Assembly (NCBI RefSeq): GCF_007475525.1 | Contig: NZ_CP037899.1 | Coordinates: forward strand, 1,674,001-1,738,000 | Reading direction: 5' to 3' | Length of the DNA: 64,000 bases | From: Methylacidiphilum kamchatkense Kam1 | GTDB taxonomy: Bacteria > Verrucomicrobiota > Verrucomicrobiia > Methylacidiphilales > Methylacidiphilaceae | Part shown: positions 1 through 9,244 of the stretch, in pieces | Position numbering within the stretch: position 1 is the first letter of the stretch | Layout of the letters: each line of letters opens with the position of its first letter | The notes under the pieces: model-generated | What the model saw: only the letters and a program-made list of their open reading frames with translations | The model's database searches: none | What the model was told of the DNA's origin: nothing | Made by a program: the position numbers and the translations under genes

Positions 1-987
1 CCCAAAAAATCTTGGTAAAGCCGCCTCCGTATCGAAGAATCTTTGGATAAAAGAATATCTCATGAGAGGAATAGGTCCTTTTTTGCAGGATCATTATGCA
101 GAGCAATTTCTTTCATTTTGTCATGAAATTTGGCAAAATTTAGTACTTCAGAATTGGGATTCAGCACCAATTTTTCATCTCCTTCTTCATGGAACCGGAT
201 TAAGGATAATAAAAAAAACAAAAAGTGAGAATGGGATTGTTCTTGTGGAAATTGTAAACGCTCATCCACTTGAATTAGCGAAGCTTTTGGAAGAAGAAGA
301 TGAAAAAAGATTAAGCTTACCAAAGAAAAATCATTTATGGGCTGCAGAAAAAAAACGAATAGAAGAGATCTATGAATCAGATTTTCTGTTAGTCCCATCT
401 AATTGGGTCCTTTCCTCTTTAATTAAGTATGGAATTGACAAGAAGAAAATTTTTAAATTCCTAATGGAGTGAATCTTCAACGATTTTATCCTCCCAAAGA
501 ACATAAAAATGACATTTTTAGAATTGTCTGTGTGGCTCAGATTAATCAACGGAAAGGTCAGATTGATTTAGTACAAGCATTTAAAAAATTAAAGCTTCCC
601 CATTCAGAACTTTTATTAATTGGAGCAATGGATTTAAACTATAAAAGAATATTAAAAGATTATTCTTATCTTTTTATTCATTATCCATTTATTCCTAATC
701 ATAGACTTTTGGATTTATTCCATTCATCATCGCTATTTGTTCTTCCATCTATTGAAGATGGATTTGCAATAGCTACATTAGAAGCGATGGCTAGTGGTTT
801 ACCTGTTATAACAACAGATAACAATGGGGCTTGTGATGTTATTGAAGATGGAAAAGAAGGGTTTATAGTTCCAATACACAATCCTGATCTTATATCAGAT
901 AAAATATTATTTCTTTCTAATAATAAAGATATTCGATTGACTATGGGGCATAATGCATCATTAAAAGCTAAGATTTTTCTTGGATGA
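1..987 (+). pseudogene. GT4-family glycosyltransferase, frameshifted, 5' end outside window
   Basis: The reading frame is open from the first bases of the window, so the gene begins upstream. The first piece (to 472) and the second (469-987) are the two halves of a GT4-type glycosyltransferase. The second half carries the NGVNLQRFYP signature if one base is restored, then a donor-binding region with EDGFAIATLEAMASGLPVI. The break lies near 455-459, where an A run appears one base short. The end also looks disturbed: the protein stops at KIFLG where family members continue into a tryptophan-containing last helix, and that helix is readable in another frame just beyond (a WMK.. reading). GT4 enzymes transfer sugars from nucleotide donors onto growing surface glycans at the cytoplasmic face. 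Its neighbours are other glycan genes. It is probably non-functional as written; assembly error is the alternative. Confidence 0.75.
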
Positions 988-1049
988 AATCTCTATTTTA
1001 TACATTTATTTTTAACATATAAAAGATTATATTGTAATATGGATTTTTT

Positions 1050-2234
1050 ATGTCATTAAATTTTTTATATAAATATAACATATTTAGATTATTATACATT
1101 TTTATAATAAAATATTTTTTATATCCTTTTCGTTTTATTTATCGTTATATTTTTAGAAATTATTTTATTCCTGATAGTATATGTTCTGATATAGTTACAG
1201 AAATAAATAATAATAATAATATTGGTAAATGTCTAGATATAATAGATTTTAAAGATAATTATTTTATTTATTTATATAAATGGAAATATTATGATGATTA
1301 TAAATTTGTAAATGTTATATTATATAATGCAAGATTACTAGGTAATAGAGGAATTGTTGTAACATATAATAATAAAATTTCAGAAGAACTGTCACCTAAA
1401 AATTTTTTTATAATGTCAAAATATGGTTTATTTAGATTTTATAGATTAAATATTTGCATAAAATTTCATATTGGTCTTTCATTATTTACTCATTATGGTT
1501 TTGCAGATAATTATGGACATTGGCTTCTGGAAGTCATATCTAAAATTATATATTTTAAGAATTTTTATAAAACACTTAGCATCTTTGAAGTATTTATTGT
1601 TAATAAATTAAAATATGATTTTCAGAAAGAAACTCTAAAAGCTTTAAATATTAATTTAGATAATGTTGTTGAACTAGACAATCATATATGTTATTTTTTT
1701 GATAAACTATATATATCTTCATACCATTGGTGGGGAGGATATCTACCTCCTCGCTATCTATTGAAGGAGATGAAAAAATATTTTTCTATTAATTTTAATT
1801 TTATATCTCATAATATATACAATAATATTATTTATATTTCTAGAAAAAAATGCAAAAATAGAAGAGTATTAAATGAAGATGATTTATTAAACCGTTTAAA
1901 TGACTATAATATTAGGGTATTGTTATTAGAAGATTTATCTTTTTTACAACAAGTAGAATTATTTCAAAATATAAAAATAGTCATTGGTCCTTTTGGAGCC
2001 GGTCTTGTCAATATTATTTTTTCCCCCATTAATTCTGTGTTAATAGAAATTAGACCAATCATCATGATAAACGAATTTTACAAGAGGTTAGCATTGTTAA
2101 ATGACATGATATATTATCAGATTGATGCCACTCCTATTACTTCGCATTATGATGATATACAATATACAGATTGGATTATAGATATAAACAAAATAAGTAT
2201 TACAATAAAAAATATTATTAATCAATATATATAA
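1050..2234 (+). CDS. GT61 (DUF563) family glycosyltransferase
   Basis: An intact 394-residue protein. The family signature is visible in the middle (DNYGHWLLEVISK, about residues 151-163) and in the C-terminal part, where SRKK..NRRVLNE is followed by an acidic loop and IGPFGAGLVNIIFSP. This matches DUF563/GT61 enzymes, which transfer pentoses or GlcNAc in capsular and lipopolysaccharide synthesis. The coding sequence is extremely AT-rich, dominated by TTA, ATA, AAT and TAT codons, clearly richer in AT than the housekeeping genes further right, which suggests horizontal acquisition. Related but broken paralogues lie at 3,858 and 8,870. The start ATG follows about 60 bases after the preceding broken GT4 gene. 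The acceptor sugar cannot be read from sequence. Confidence 0.85.
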   Translation: MSLNFLYKYNIFRLLYIFIIKYFLYPFRFIYRYIFRNYFIPDSICSDIVTEINNNNNIGKCLDIIDFKDNYFIYLYKWKYYDDYKFVNVILYNARLLGNRGIVVTYNNKISEELSPKNFFIMSKYGLFRFYRLNICIKFHIGLSLFTHYGFADNYGHWLLEVISKIIYFKNFYKTLSIFEVFIVNKLKYDFQKETLKALNINLDNVVELDNHICYFFDKLYISSYHWWGGYLPPRYLLKEMKKYFSINFNFISHNIYNNIIYISRKKCKNRRVLNEDDLLNRLNDYNIRVLLLEDLSFLQQVELFQNIKIVIGPFGAGLVNIIFSPINSVLIEIRPIIMINEFYKRLALLNDMIYYQIDATPITSHYDDIQYTDWIIDINKISITIKNIINQYI

Positions 2235-2416
2235 ATTATATTATATATGTTAAATTTTTTATATTTAATTACATGTGTTTATTTTAAAATATTTTTATCC
2301 ATACTATCTTCTATTAATAATGAATAAAAAATATTGAAAAATGTACTCAAAGCATTCTTTATTCATAAATCCATTTGTTTTTTTTATCGATAGGAATTTA
2401 TTTTTTATATATTATA

Positions 2417-3586
2417 ATGAAGCCGTTTCATATAGCCTTTGTCATTCCATCGATCGACCATAAGAGCGGTGGGCCATCTGCTGCTATTGCTTTTATAGCA
2501 AAAACACTATTAGATTTAGGCCATAAAGTAACTTTACTAACTACTGATAAAAATATTGACCCAAAAGAAGGTGGAATGATAGAACTGGATCCACAAGTTG
2601 ATCTAAGGATTTTCCCACTTAAAGGAAAAATCAATCAAAAATTGATTCATTCTCCCCATTTGGTTTTCTGGCTTAAACAACATATTTCTCAGTTTAATTT
2701 ACTTGACATTCATTCAATTTGGTCTCTAATCACCTCTCAATCAGCAAAAATAGCTTTACAAAATAATATTCCCTATATTTTTACTCCTCATGGCATGACT
2801 TCTCGATGGGATTTCAATAAACATCCATTAGCAAAAAGTTTTTTCTATTTCTTCCATTTCAAAAAACAATGGGAAAAGGCTAATGCCATTCGATTTGTCA
2901 CAGAAAAAGAAAAAAATGATTGTATTTTACCAATTAATTCTTTTTGTGCGATTATCCCCTATTTTATTGAAATTCCAAAGGAGATTTTAGAAGAAAAGCC
3001 AAAAGCCATTATCAATGAAATTATCCTTCCTAAAAATGATCCTGTTCTTTTATTTTTAGGTCGTATTGACGCCCAAAAAGGGGTAATAGAAATGCTCCAA
3101 GCATTTGATTACGCTTGGAGACAAAATCCCAAAATTCACTTCTTCGTTGTTGGTCCCAGTAGTGGAATATATGGTCAAAAAGCCTATTGCATTTACCAAT
3201 CTCTTCAAAGTAAATCCCATATTCACTGGCTTGGTCCAGTGTACGGAAAAGATAAATGGTACTTATTTAAGAGAGCTGATATATTCATTACCTTATCCAA
3301 AAATGAAGGACTCCCTATAGCGGTTGTGGAAGCGCTAGGAATGGGCAAGCCTGTTATTGTTACTAGAGAATGTAATATCTTTGGGCTAGATCGATACGGA
3401 TGTGGTATTTATGTTAACGATAATCCAGAAGAAGTCGCTTCCTCTCTTCTTTTATTGATAGAAAATAATGAAAGGCTCTTAGAAATGGGAAAGAAAGCCA
3501 GACATTTTTATGAATCTCATTATTCGCAAGAAGTTGTAAGCCAAAAACTAATCGATTTTTATTTCCAGATCATTCGAAATAAATAA
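2417..3586 (+). CDS. GT4-family glycosyltransferase
   Basis: An intact GT4 enzyme of about 389 residues. I prefer the ATG at 2417 over an upstream ATG at 2375 in the same frame, because from 2417 the protein starts directly with the Rossmann strand MKPFHIAFVIPSIDHKSGG, typical of the family including the GGP acceptor-side loop. The C-terminal half has LFLGRIDAQKG, followed by a KNEGLPIAVVEALGMGKPVI donor-binding motif with the characteristic E-x7-E spacing. It probably adds a hexose during assembly of an O-antigen or exopolysaccharide. It is one of the few undamaged genes of this locus. Immediately downstream (3,610) begins the copied block derived from 8,623-9,244. Confidence 0.88.
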   Translation: MKPFHIAFVIPSIDHKSGGPSAAIAFIAKTLLDLGHKVTLLTTDKNIDPKEGGMIELDPQVDLRIFPLKGKINQKLIHSPHLVFWLKQHISQFNLLDIHSIWSLITSQSAKIALQNNIPYIFTPHGMTSRWDFNKHPLAKSFFYFFHFKKQWEKANAIRFVTEKEKNDCILPINSFCAIIPYFIEIPKEILEEKPKAIINEIILPKNDPVLLFLGRIDAQKGVIEMLQAFDYAWRQNPKIHFFVVGPSSGIYGQKAYCIYQSLQSKSHIHWLGPVYGKDKWYLFKRADIFITLSKNEGLPIAVVEALGMGKPVIVTRECNIFGLDRYGCGIYVNDNPEEVASSLLLLIENNERLLEMGKKARHFYESHYSQEVVSQKLIDFYFQIIRNK

Positions 3587-3609
3587 AAAAATGTCTGTCT
3601 TTATGCTTT

Positions 3610-4233
3610 CACAATCGTAACTAATGATTTCTCTTAAGACATATTTATCGGTTTATTAGCAGACATAGTATCAGAATAATCAAAGAAATTCCATTCTTCG
3701 TACCAAATTCTTCTGGAAAATATAGTGATCTTGCCAAACTATCCCATCAAAAGTGATTGATATATCTTAGAAGGATGCTACAAATATTGAATATTCTAAT
3801 TTTACACTTCCATGCGCGAATAGGCTTTAAATATCCATCTTTATTCATAAACAATCAATGAATATAAAAAGAAAACTCAGATTCTTGATTAATACCTATT
3901 TTCCTACAATTCGTATCATTATTTTGAGAATCTACTATAATATATTTAGATATTTATTATTAGGAATAGCCCGTATCATCCATAAATTTCCTATTAGTTC
4001 AGAGCTGTTTGGTCCACCAAAAAGGGCGGTTTTATCAACACCTATTTTTCTAAAAAATAATAATACAGATATTGGTCAGATCATTTATGACATAAGTAAT
4101 ATCTGTGATACAGATCTTTTAGATAATGTTAATAGTCAATGCTATAATAATATGTATCCCTTTTATATTGCTATACTCAATAATGCAAGAATATGTCTCG
4201 ATAAAGGAGTTGTGATCAGTTCCTCTGATGATG
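3610..4233 (+). repeat. Direct repeat, copy 1 (partner 8623-9244)
   Basis: About 624 bp nearly identical to 8,623-9,244, in the same orientation and about 5 kb apart. Identity starts at CACAATCGTAAC and ends at CTCTGATGATG, then the two loci diverge abruptly. It spans a leader without an obvious gene (3,610-3,857) plus the first part of a GT61 gene. Small indels separate the copies: a 3-bp difference in an AAT run near 4,062, and two bases (AT) present in copy 2 but absent here near 4,156. No transposase or terminal inverted repeat is visible at either edge, so a recombination-type duplication is more likely than transposition. Confidence 0.92.
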
Positions 4234-4259
4234 CAGCAAACACAAAAAAGAAACCCTAA
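3858..4259 (+). pseudogene. Truncated GT61 glycosyltransferase (N-terminal part only)
   Basis: A 133-residue frame encoding only the N-terminal part of a GT61-type protein. It is the same as the start of the gene at 8,870 and similar in layout to the intact GT61 at 1,050 (compare ILNNARICLDKGVVIS with the corresponding ILYNARLLGNRGIVVT). The last residues (NTKKKP) come from unrelated sequence after the repeat ends at 4,233. The GHW and GPFGAG regions needed for catalysis are missing, so it cannot be active. This copy keeps the correct frame through IAILNNARICLDKG, whereas the 8,870 copy has a two-base insertion there. The copy may therefore preserve an older, less damaged state of the parent gene. 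Confidence 0.85.
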
Positions 4260-4293
4260 TATACTCTATAGTATAAGTGTAAACTAATTATCA

Positions 4294-4844
4294 TCAGTCT
4301 CTAGGCAATTGTCCACCCACAGCATATTCTAACCTTGCAAGAGCCGCATTATAATTATATTTAGCTTCCGCATACCCAATTTTTGCTTTAAGCAAAGCTT
4401 GCCTAGCAAGAACAGCCTGGACCCAGTTGGTTTCCCCACTTTCAAATAATCTTCTTGCTTGATAAAAACCTTTTTCGGCATCATTGACCGCATTTTCTTG
4501 AAAAGCAAAAGATTCTTTCGATCTTTTCAGCTGTTGATACAGCTCTCTTAATTCTGCAGGAATATCCACTTTAAGCTGAGTCACTTTTACCTGTGCAATA
4601 TCTTCCAAGGCCTTTTGCGCCTTTATCTTTCCATTGTTTTCCATAATATCAAAAAAATTCCATTGCCCTTGGACTCCAGCTGTCCATCCCCATTTTGGAT
4701 AAAGAATGTATACATTGCTGATGTTTTCGTACTGAAGGAGAGCATCAAGATTAGGATAAAATAACTTGCCTGGGCTGCAGCAACAGCTGCGTGAGCGGCA
4801 TAGAGCCCATGCAGCGCTACATTGAGATCTTTCCTTTTGCAAAG
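4294..4844 (-). pseudogene. Truncated TolC-family gene, copy of the 3' part of 12168-13574
   Basis: On the minus strand, 4,301-4,844 is almost identical to 12,175-12,719. It encodes the last ~175 residues of the TolC-family outer membrane protein, from the YPNLDALLQYE segment to VGGQLPRD. At the 5' end a two-base insertion (near 4,762) and further small differences throw the copy out of frame, so the apparent start of this reading frame is not homologous to the parent. Identity ends at about 4,844 in the T-rich AAAG stretch. Without the signal peptide and first half of the protein it cannot form a channel. It sits directly behind the truncated GT61 fragment, so two copied pieces from different sources abut here. 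Confidence 0.88.
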
Positions 4845-4921
4845 TTTTTTTAGTCTCATTATATTGATTTTATAAATGTATAGTTATTTTTAATTTATAA
4901 TCATATATATTATATTATATT

Positions 4922-5773
4922 ATGAAATATCCCATTTCTGTACTTATAGCTACTAAGAACGAAGAAAAAAACATAGAGAAATGTATTAAAAGTGTTTCAT
5001 GGGCTGATCAGATCTTTGTTGTAGATTCTTTTAGTACAGACCGAACTTGCGAAATTGCAGAAAAGATGGGGGCTATTGTCGTACCCTTTAAATGGGAAAA
5101 AAAGGACTTAGAAAGTATAACTGGTCACTAAGAATGGAAATATTCTTGGGTTCTTGTTGTAGATGCAGATGAAGAAGTCAGTGAAGATTTAAAAAATGAA
5201 ATATGCTCTACCCTTTCTCGTCCTACTTCTTATTCAGGATTTTTAGTTCACTATCACTATTATTTCTTGGGAAAATTGCTTAAACATGGGGCACCTATTT
5301 GGAAATTGATTCTATTTGAACATAAAAAAACAATAATTGAAAACCGTGAAATTCCTGAAATAACAGCTCATCTTGATGTAGAGCTCCATTCCCACCCTAT
5401 TGTTGATGGAAAGATTGGGAAATTACAATCTCCCATGATACATAATGATTATGAGAACTTATCTCATTTTTTTCACAAGCATAATATTTATTCAGATGGA
5501 GAGGCATTACTTAGAACAAAATATAACATTATCCATGGGGATAGACTAAAAGCGAATTTGTTTGGTTCCACACTAGAAAGACGAAGATGGCTTAAGAACT
5601 TTTTTTTATCAATTCCTGGGAAACCTCTTATATGGTTTTTATACTCTTATATTTTAAAAGGAGGATTTTTAGATGGATATCAAGGGTTAGTTTTTAATAT
5701 TTTAAAATCGTTTTACTGGTATCAAATAAGTTTAAAAGAATATGAAATAAAATGTTTTCTTAACAAGAAATAA
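4922..5773 (+). pseudogene. GT2-family glycosyltransferase (WaaE/KdtX-like) with paired frameshifts
   Basis: Two parts in the same frame, 4,922-5,131 and about 5,132-5,773, are separated by a TAA at 5,129-5,131. Residues 1-60 give a GT2 start (VLIATKNEEKNIEKCIKSV, then VVDSFSTDRT), and after the stop WVLVVDADEEV supplies the catalytic Asp motif. The local segment 5,105-5,135 reads sensibly one frame back (GLRKYNWSLR, like the K-R-NW-L motif of WaaE/KdtX proteins). It is therefore explained by a -1 shift at the A7G run 5,097-5,104 and a compensating +1 near 5,135. WaaE-type enzymes add a hexose to the lipopolysaccharide inner core. It is either a recently damaged gene or an indel artefact; apart from this ~30-base patch the sequence is well conserved. 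Confidence 0.72.
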
Positions 5774-5830
5774 TAATGTTATAATATTCTAAAATCTATA
5801 ATTATTTATTATGGTTTTTAATATATTTTA

Positions 5831-6214
5831 ATGAAAAAAAATGAAAATTCAATGCTAGATATAATGATAAAAAAGGGAAAGAATATTTCGAGTCACATCG
5901 AAACGGTATTTTAGGTGCTGAATGGAATGCTCATTTTTTTATTCCATACATAAAAAATAATGATGCTGTTTTGGACTTTGGATGTGGAGAAGGGTTTTTG
6001 CTGTATAGTCTACCAGCAAAGAAAAAAGTTGGCATTGAAGCTAATCCGCATGCGATTGAACACGCAAGATCTTTGGGATTGAAAGTATACAGCGATATAA
6101 ACGAATTAAAAAATAAAAGGTTTAACAAAATAATTTCTTCACATGTATTAGCCGCAACCCTACATTCTAGCCTTAAGAAAAAAAGACAACTCTTGACGGT
6201 CGCAAGAATAAAGT
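5831..6214 (+). pseudogene. Class I SAM-dependent methyltransferase fragment
   Basis: The frame from about 5,855 reads YNDKKGKEYFESHRNGILGAEW, continuing into AVLDFGCGEGFLLYSLPAKK, a clear SAM-binding motif I, and then VGIEANPHAIEHA (motif II acidic region). The apparent ATG at 5,831 is in a different frame, so a shift lies between 5,831 and 5,870. After ISSHVL, where the family normally continues EH.LHP, the sequence degenerates into a lysine-rich tail and stops at 6,214, about half the usual length. It is a remnant of a sugar or O-antigen methyltransferase. It probably once preceded the next methyltransferase at 6,236. Confidence 0.7.
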
Positions 6215-6235
6215 AAAAAATATTGTCTATACGAG

Positions 6236-6872
6236 ATGGATATCAATTCTAAGATGATTTGCGTGCATTACGGTTGTGCTACCATTGCACCAACTAACTG
6301 GATAAATTTCGATTGTACTCCCACAATGTTTTTAAATAAATTTCCTTTATTTAAATTATATATTTAATACAATACAATTTCCATCAAATGTACACTATGG
6401 AGATATTGTAAAAGGTTTGCCCATTGCTGAAAATTCAGCTGATTTTGTTTATTGCTCCCACGTTCTAGAACATCTTTCCTTGGAAGACTGTAGAATGGCT
6501 CTTCGAAATACATTTAAGATTCTTAAACCCAATGGAATTTTTCGTTGTGTACTCCCAGATTTAGAATATGAAGCCAAAAATTACAGCTCAAATACTGACT
6601 CTGAAGCTTCAATTTTATTTTTAAAAAGAACGGGATTGGGGCAAGATAAAAGAAAATACGATTTGCTTTCTATGCTTAGAGAGTTTTATGGTAACTCAAA
6701 ATATCGATGGATGTGGGATTACAAGAGTTTATCCTCTGAACTTAAAGCCGTTGGCTTTAATTCTGTAAGAAGAGCATATTTTAATGATTCTTCTTATGAT
6801 ATATTTAAAACAGTAGAAACTGAGTCTCGATGGGAAAATGCACTAGGAATAGAAGCTAAAAAATGCGCATAA
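6236..6872 (+). pseudogene. SAM-dependent methyltransferase with one frameshift
   Basis: From ATG 6,236 the protein reads ICVHYGCATIAPTNWINFDC, equivalent to the HYGCG..AP.GWIN.D start of a known methyltransferase subfamily, where here GCG has become GCA. The frame runs into a TAA near 6,365. It resumes in another frame from about 6,375 with PSNVHYGDIVKGLPIAENSAD and YCSHVLEHLSLEDC, the typical motif after the SAM site. The C-terminal half to 6,872 is intact. A single indel in the AT-rich stretch 6,350-6,375 explains the break. The 3' end overlaps the next methyltransferase gene by 10 bases, so the two were translated as a unit. It is probably inactive as written. Confidence 0.75.
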
Positions 6873-7819
6873 AAACTCTTTTAAAACGATTATTTTTCTA
6901 TTTTTATAAGGCAGCCATTAAGCTCTTTCGTATTCATGTACTTCCTGCTCATTATTACTGTCCACTTCCAAATCCCATCGAATTGGAACGAACGCGCCAT
7001 ACTTGGGCACATCCATCGGAAATGCTGGGAATAGAAATTAACCTTGAAAACCAATTAAAAAACCTACAAAAAGTCTGTTCGCCTTTTCACAAAGAATACC
7101 TAGGGAACTCAACTTATCTTTATGCTGTTAAAAACAAGTTTGGCCCAGGCTATGGGTATATTGAAGCGCAAGCTCTTCATGCTATGATTCGTTTTTTACA
7201 ACCAAAACGAATTATCGAAGTAGGTTCAGGTGTTTCGACCTACTGTATGCTTAAAGCTGCTTGTAAAAACTATGACAATAATGGAATAAAAACAGAGATT
7301 ATTGCTATTGAACCAAATCCTTCGTCTATGCTTAAATCAATGTCTGAAATACAGCTTATTCCTCGCAAAGTACAAGAGATTGATTTAAAATTATTTGAAA
7401 CTCTAGAGAAAAATGATCTTCTGTTTATTGATTCTTCTCATGCTGTAAGGGCTGGTGGAGATGTCAATTTTTTAATACTCGAAGTACTACCAAGGCTTAA
7501 GAGTGGAGTATATGTTCATTTTCATGACATCTATTTTCCTTATGATTATCCAAGAGACATCTTAACAACATTTTTTCCTGCTACCGAATCTTCTCTTTTA
7601 CATGCCTTTCTTATATTTAATTATAAATTTGAGATCTTTTTTTGTCTGAGCCTTTTGCATTATATGTGTCCAAATGAACTAGCAAAAGTTTTTCCAGAGT
7701 ATCAACCACAAGGAGGTAATAACGGGCTAAATGATGAAAATTTAACTCCTTTTGGCACGCCTATTGGGCATTTTCCTTCATCTATCTATCTATTTGTCAA
7801 GAAGGACAACAAGGTATAG
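6863..7819 (+). CDS. Class I SAM-dependent methyltransferase (Methyltransf_24-like)
   Basis: An intact 318-residue protein. A basic, hydrophobic N-terminus (residues 1-25) could tether it to the membrane. The SAM domain is recognisable at RIIEVGSGVSTYCMLKA (about residues 115-131), followed by IAIEPNP and an LLFIDSSHAVRAGGDV segment, with VYVHFHDIYFP late in the fold. This pattern is that of the Methyltransf_24 group, often found among glycan biosynthesis genes. Probable role: methylation of a sugar residue or lipid-linked intermediate; the substrate is not readable. It starts inside the end of the preceding methyltransferase (10-base overlap). Confidence 0.8.
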   Translation: MRIKTLLKRLFFYFYKAAIKLFRIHVLPAHYYCPLPNPIELERTRHTWAHPSEMLGIEINLENQLKNLQKVCSPFHKEYLGNSTYLYAVKNKFGPGYGYIEAQALHAMIRFLQPKRIIEVGSGVSTYCMLKAACKNYDNNGIKTEIIAIEPNPSSMLKSMSEIQLIPRKVQEIDLKLFETLEKNDLLFIDSSHAVRAGGDVNFLILEVLPRLKSGVYVHFHDIYFPYDYPRDILTTFFPATESSLLHAFLIFNYKFEIFFCLSLLHYMCPNELAKVFPEYQPQGGNNGLNDENLTPFGTPIGHFPSSIYLFVKKDNKV

Positions 7820-7868
7820 GCGAATATTCTTTTTGAACATTTATTATTCTGCTTTTTTATAATTTTAT

Positions 7869-8622
7869 CTATTTTATTTTTTTTAGCCTAACAATGGCTA
7901 CTTCCTTTAAATTTAATCTCATATTAATGCCTTTTTCACTCAAAATATCTGAATATAAAATACCTATCTGTTTTTGTGAAATAAGTTCCGTTAGTTGATA
8001 TTTTGCATGTGGAAGAAAATGTATCTTCACTCTACCTATATCTTTCTGATTTTTATCATAAACCCATTCCATAAGCCTTCCAATGAAACAATAAAAAGTG
8101 TCCTCTGATTTTTTTTTCTTTAAAAGATTTATCCATAAATAGGGATTATCAGATTCATAATAACTCTTCACTCCACAATAAGTTGCTATATCTTTTAAAA
8201 TAGGATAAGATTCTATTCCTCCATTCATACTTACCTTGGCGGGACAATATAATCTGCCATTATAATAATATCTTTACCTTTCCAAAAAGGTTTTATACTA
8301 ATAAGAGGAACATTTTTATTGGCTACTTCAACAGCTAGCGTTTTAGAATCCTTTTGTGGCGCTGCTTTTCCAATGGAATATACTTCAAATGGCTTTTCTT
8401 CATTAAAAATATCACCTGGAACAGTAATTCCTTTTTTGTAATAATAAATGTCGTTTCCGATAGGAGGAGTAAAACCATATTTTTTAATTAAAACCCAATC
8501 TTCATCTGGGAGTTCTACACATTTTCTACCGGTGCTTTCTAGAATCACTAGCACTCCTCCTTCTTCAACATATTTTACAAGCCTAGAAATAGATTCTAAA
8601 GTTAAAAATTCCAGATCTACTA
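7869..8622 (-). pseudogene. C-terminal remnant of a glycosidase-like (GATase-type) protein
   Basis: Minus strand. An open frame enters from the repeat boundary at 8,622 with ESISRLVKYVEEGGVLVI, the pattern of a type-1 GATase-like domain in large glycoside hydrolases. It runs to a stop at 8,231. A second frame (8,228-7,869) continues the same protein with GIESYPILKDIATYCGV, equivalent to the usual R.LA..AGVH segment, and ends in a beta-sandwich-like tail (GRVKIHFLPHAKYQ). A single shift near 8,236 joins them. The 5' part of the gene is missing because the duplicated block 8,623-9,244 abuts exactly where the frame begins. The family call is from pattern memory and is tentative; that this is a truncated, shifted gene is well supported. 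Confidence 0.5.
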
Positions 8623-9244
8623 CACAATCGTAACTAATGATTTCTCTTAAGACATATTTATCGGTTTATTAGCAGACATAGTATCAGAATAATCAAAGAA
8701 ATTCCACTCTTCGTACCAAATTCTTCTGGAAAATATAGTGATCTTGCCAAACTATCCCATCAAAAGTGATTGATATATCTTAGAAGGATGCTACAAATAT
8801 TGAATATTTTATTTTACACTTCCATGCGCGAATAGGCTTTAAATATCCATCTTTATTCATAAACAATCAATGAATATAAAAAGAAAACTCAGATTCTTGA
8901 TTAATACCTATTTTCCTACAATTCGCATCATTATTTTGAGAATCTACTATAACATATTTAGATATTTATTATTAGGAATAGCCCGTGTCATCCATAAATT
9001 TCCTATTAGTTCAGAGCTGTTTTGTCCACCAAAAAGAGCGGTTTTATCTACACCTATTTTTCTAAAAAATAATACAGATATTGCTCAGATCATTTATGAC
9101 ATAAGTAATATCTGTGATACAGATCTTTTAGATAATGCTAATAGTCAATGCTATAATAATATGTATATCCCTTTTATATTGCTATACTCAATAATGCAAG
9201 AATATGTCTCGATAAAGGAGTTGTGATGAGTTCCTCTGATGATG
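8623..9244 (+). repeat. Direct repeat, copy 2 (partner 3610-4233)
   Basis: About 622 bp almost identical to 3,610-4,233. This copy is probably the parental location, because the GT61-like coding sequence continues past the repeat edge here (to about 10,086). In copy 1 it is cut off at that edge and joined to a TolC fragment. The left edge cuts the minus-strand remnant at 7,869-8,622, so this side too may be a recombination junction. Confidence 0.92.

Noticed and set aside
3610-4844. Insertion sequence or transposon as cause of the duplications
   Set aside because: No transposase frame, no terminal inverted repeats and no target-site duplications are visible; source order and orientation are kept.
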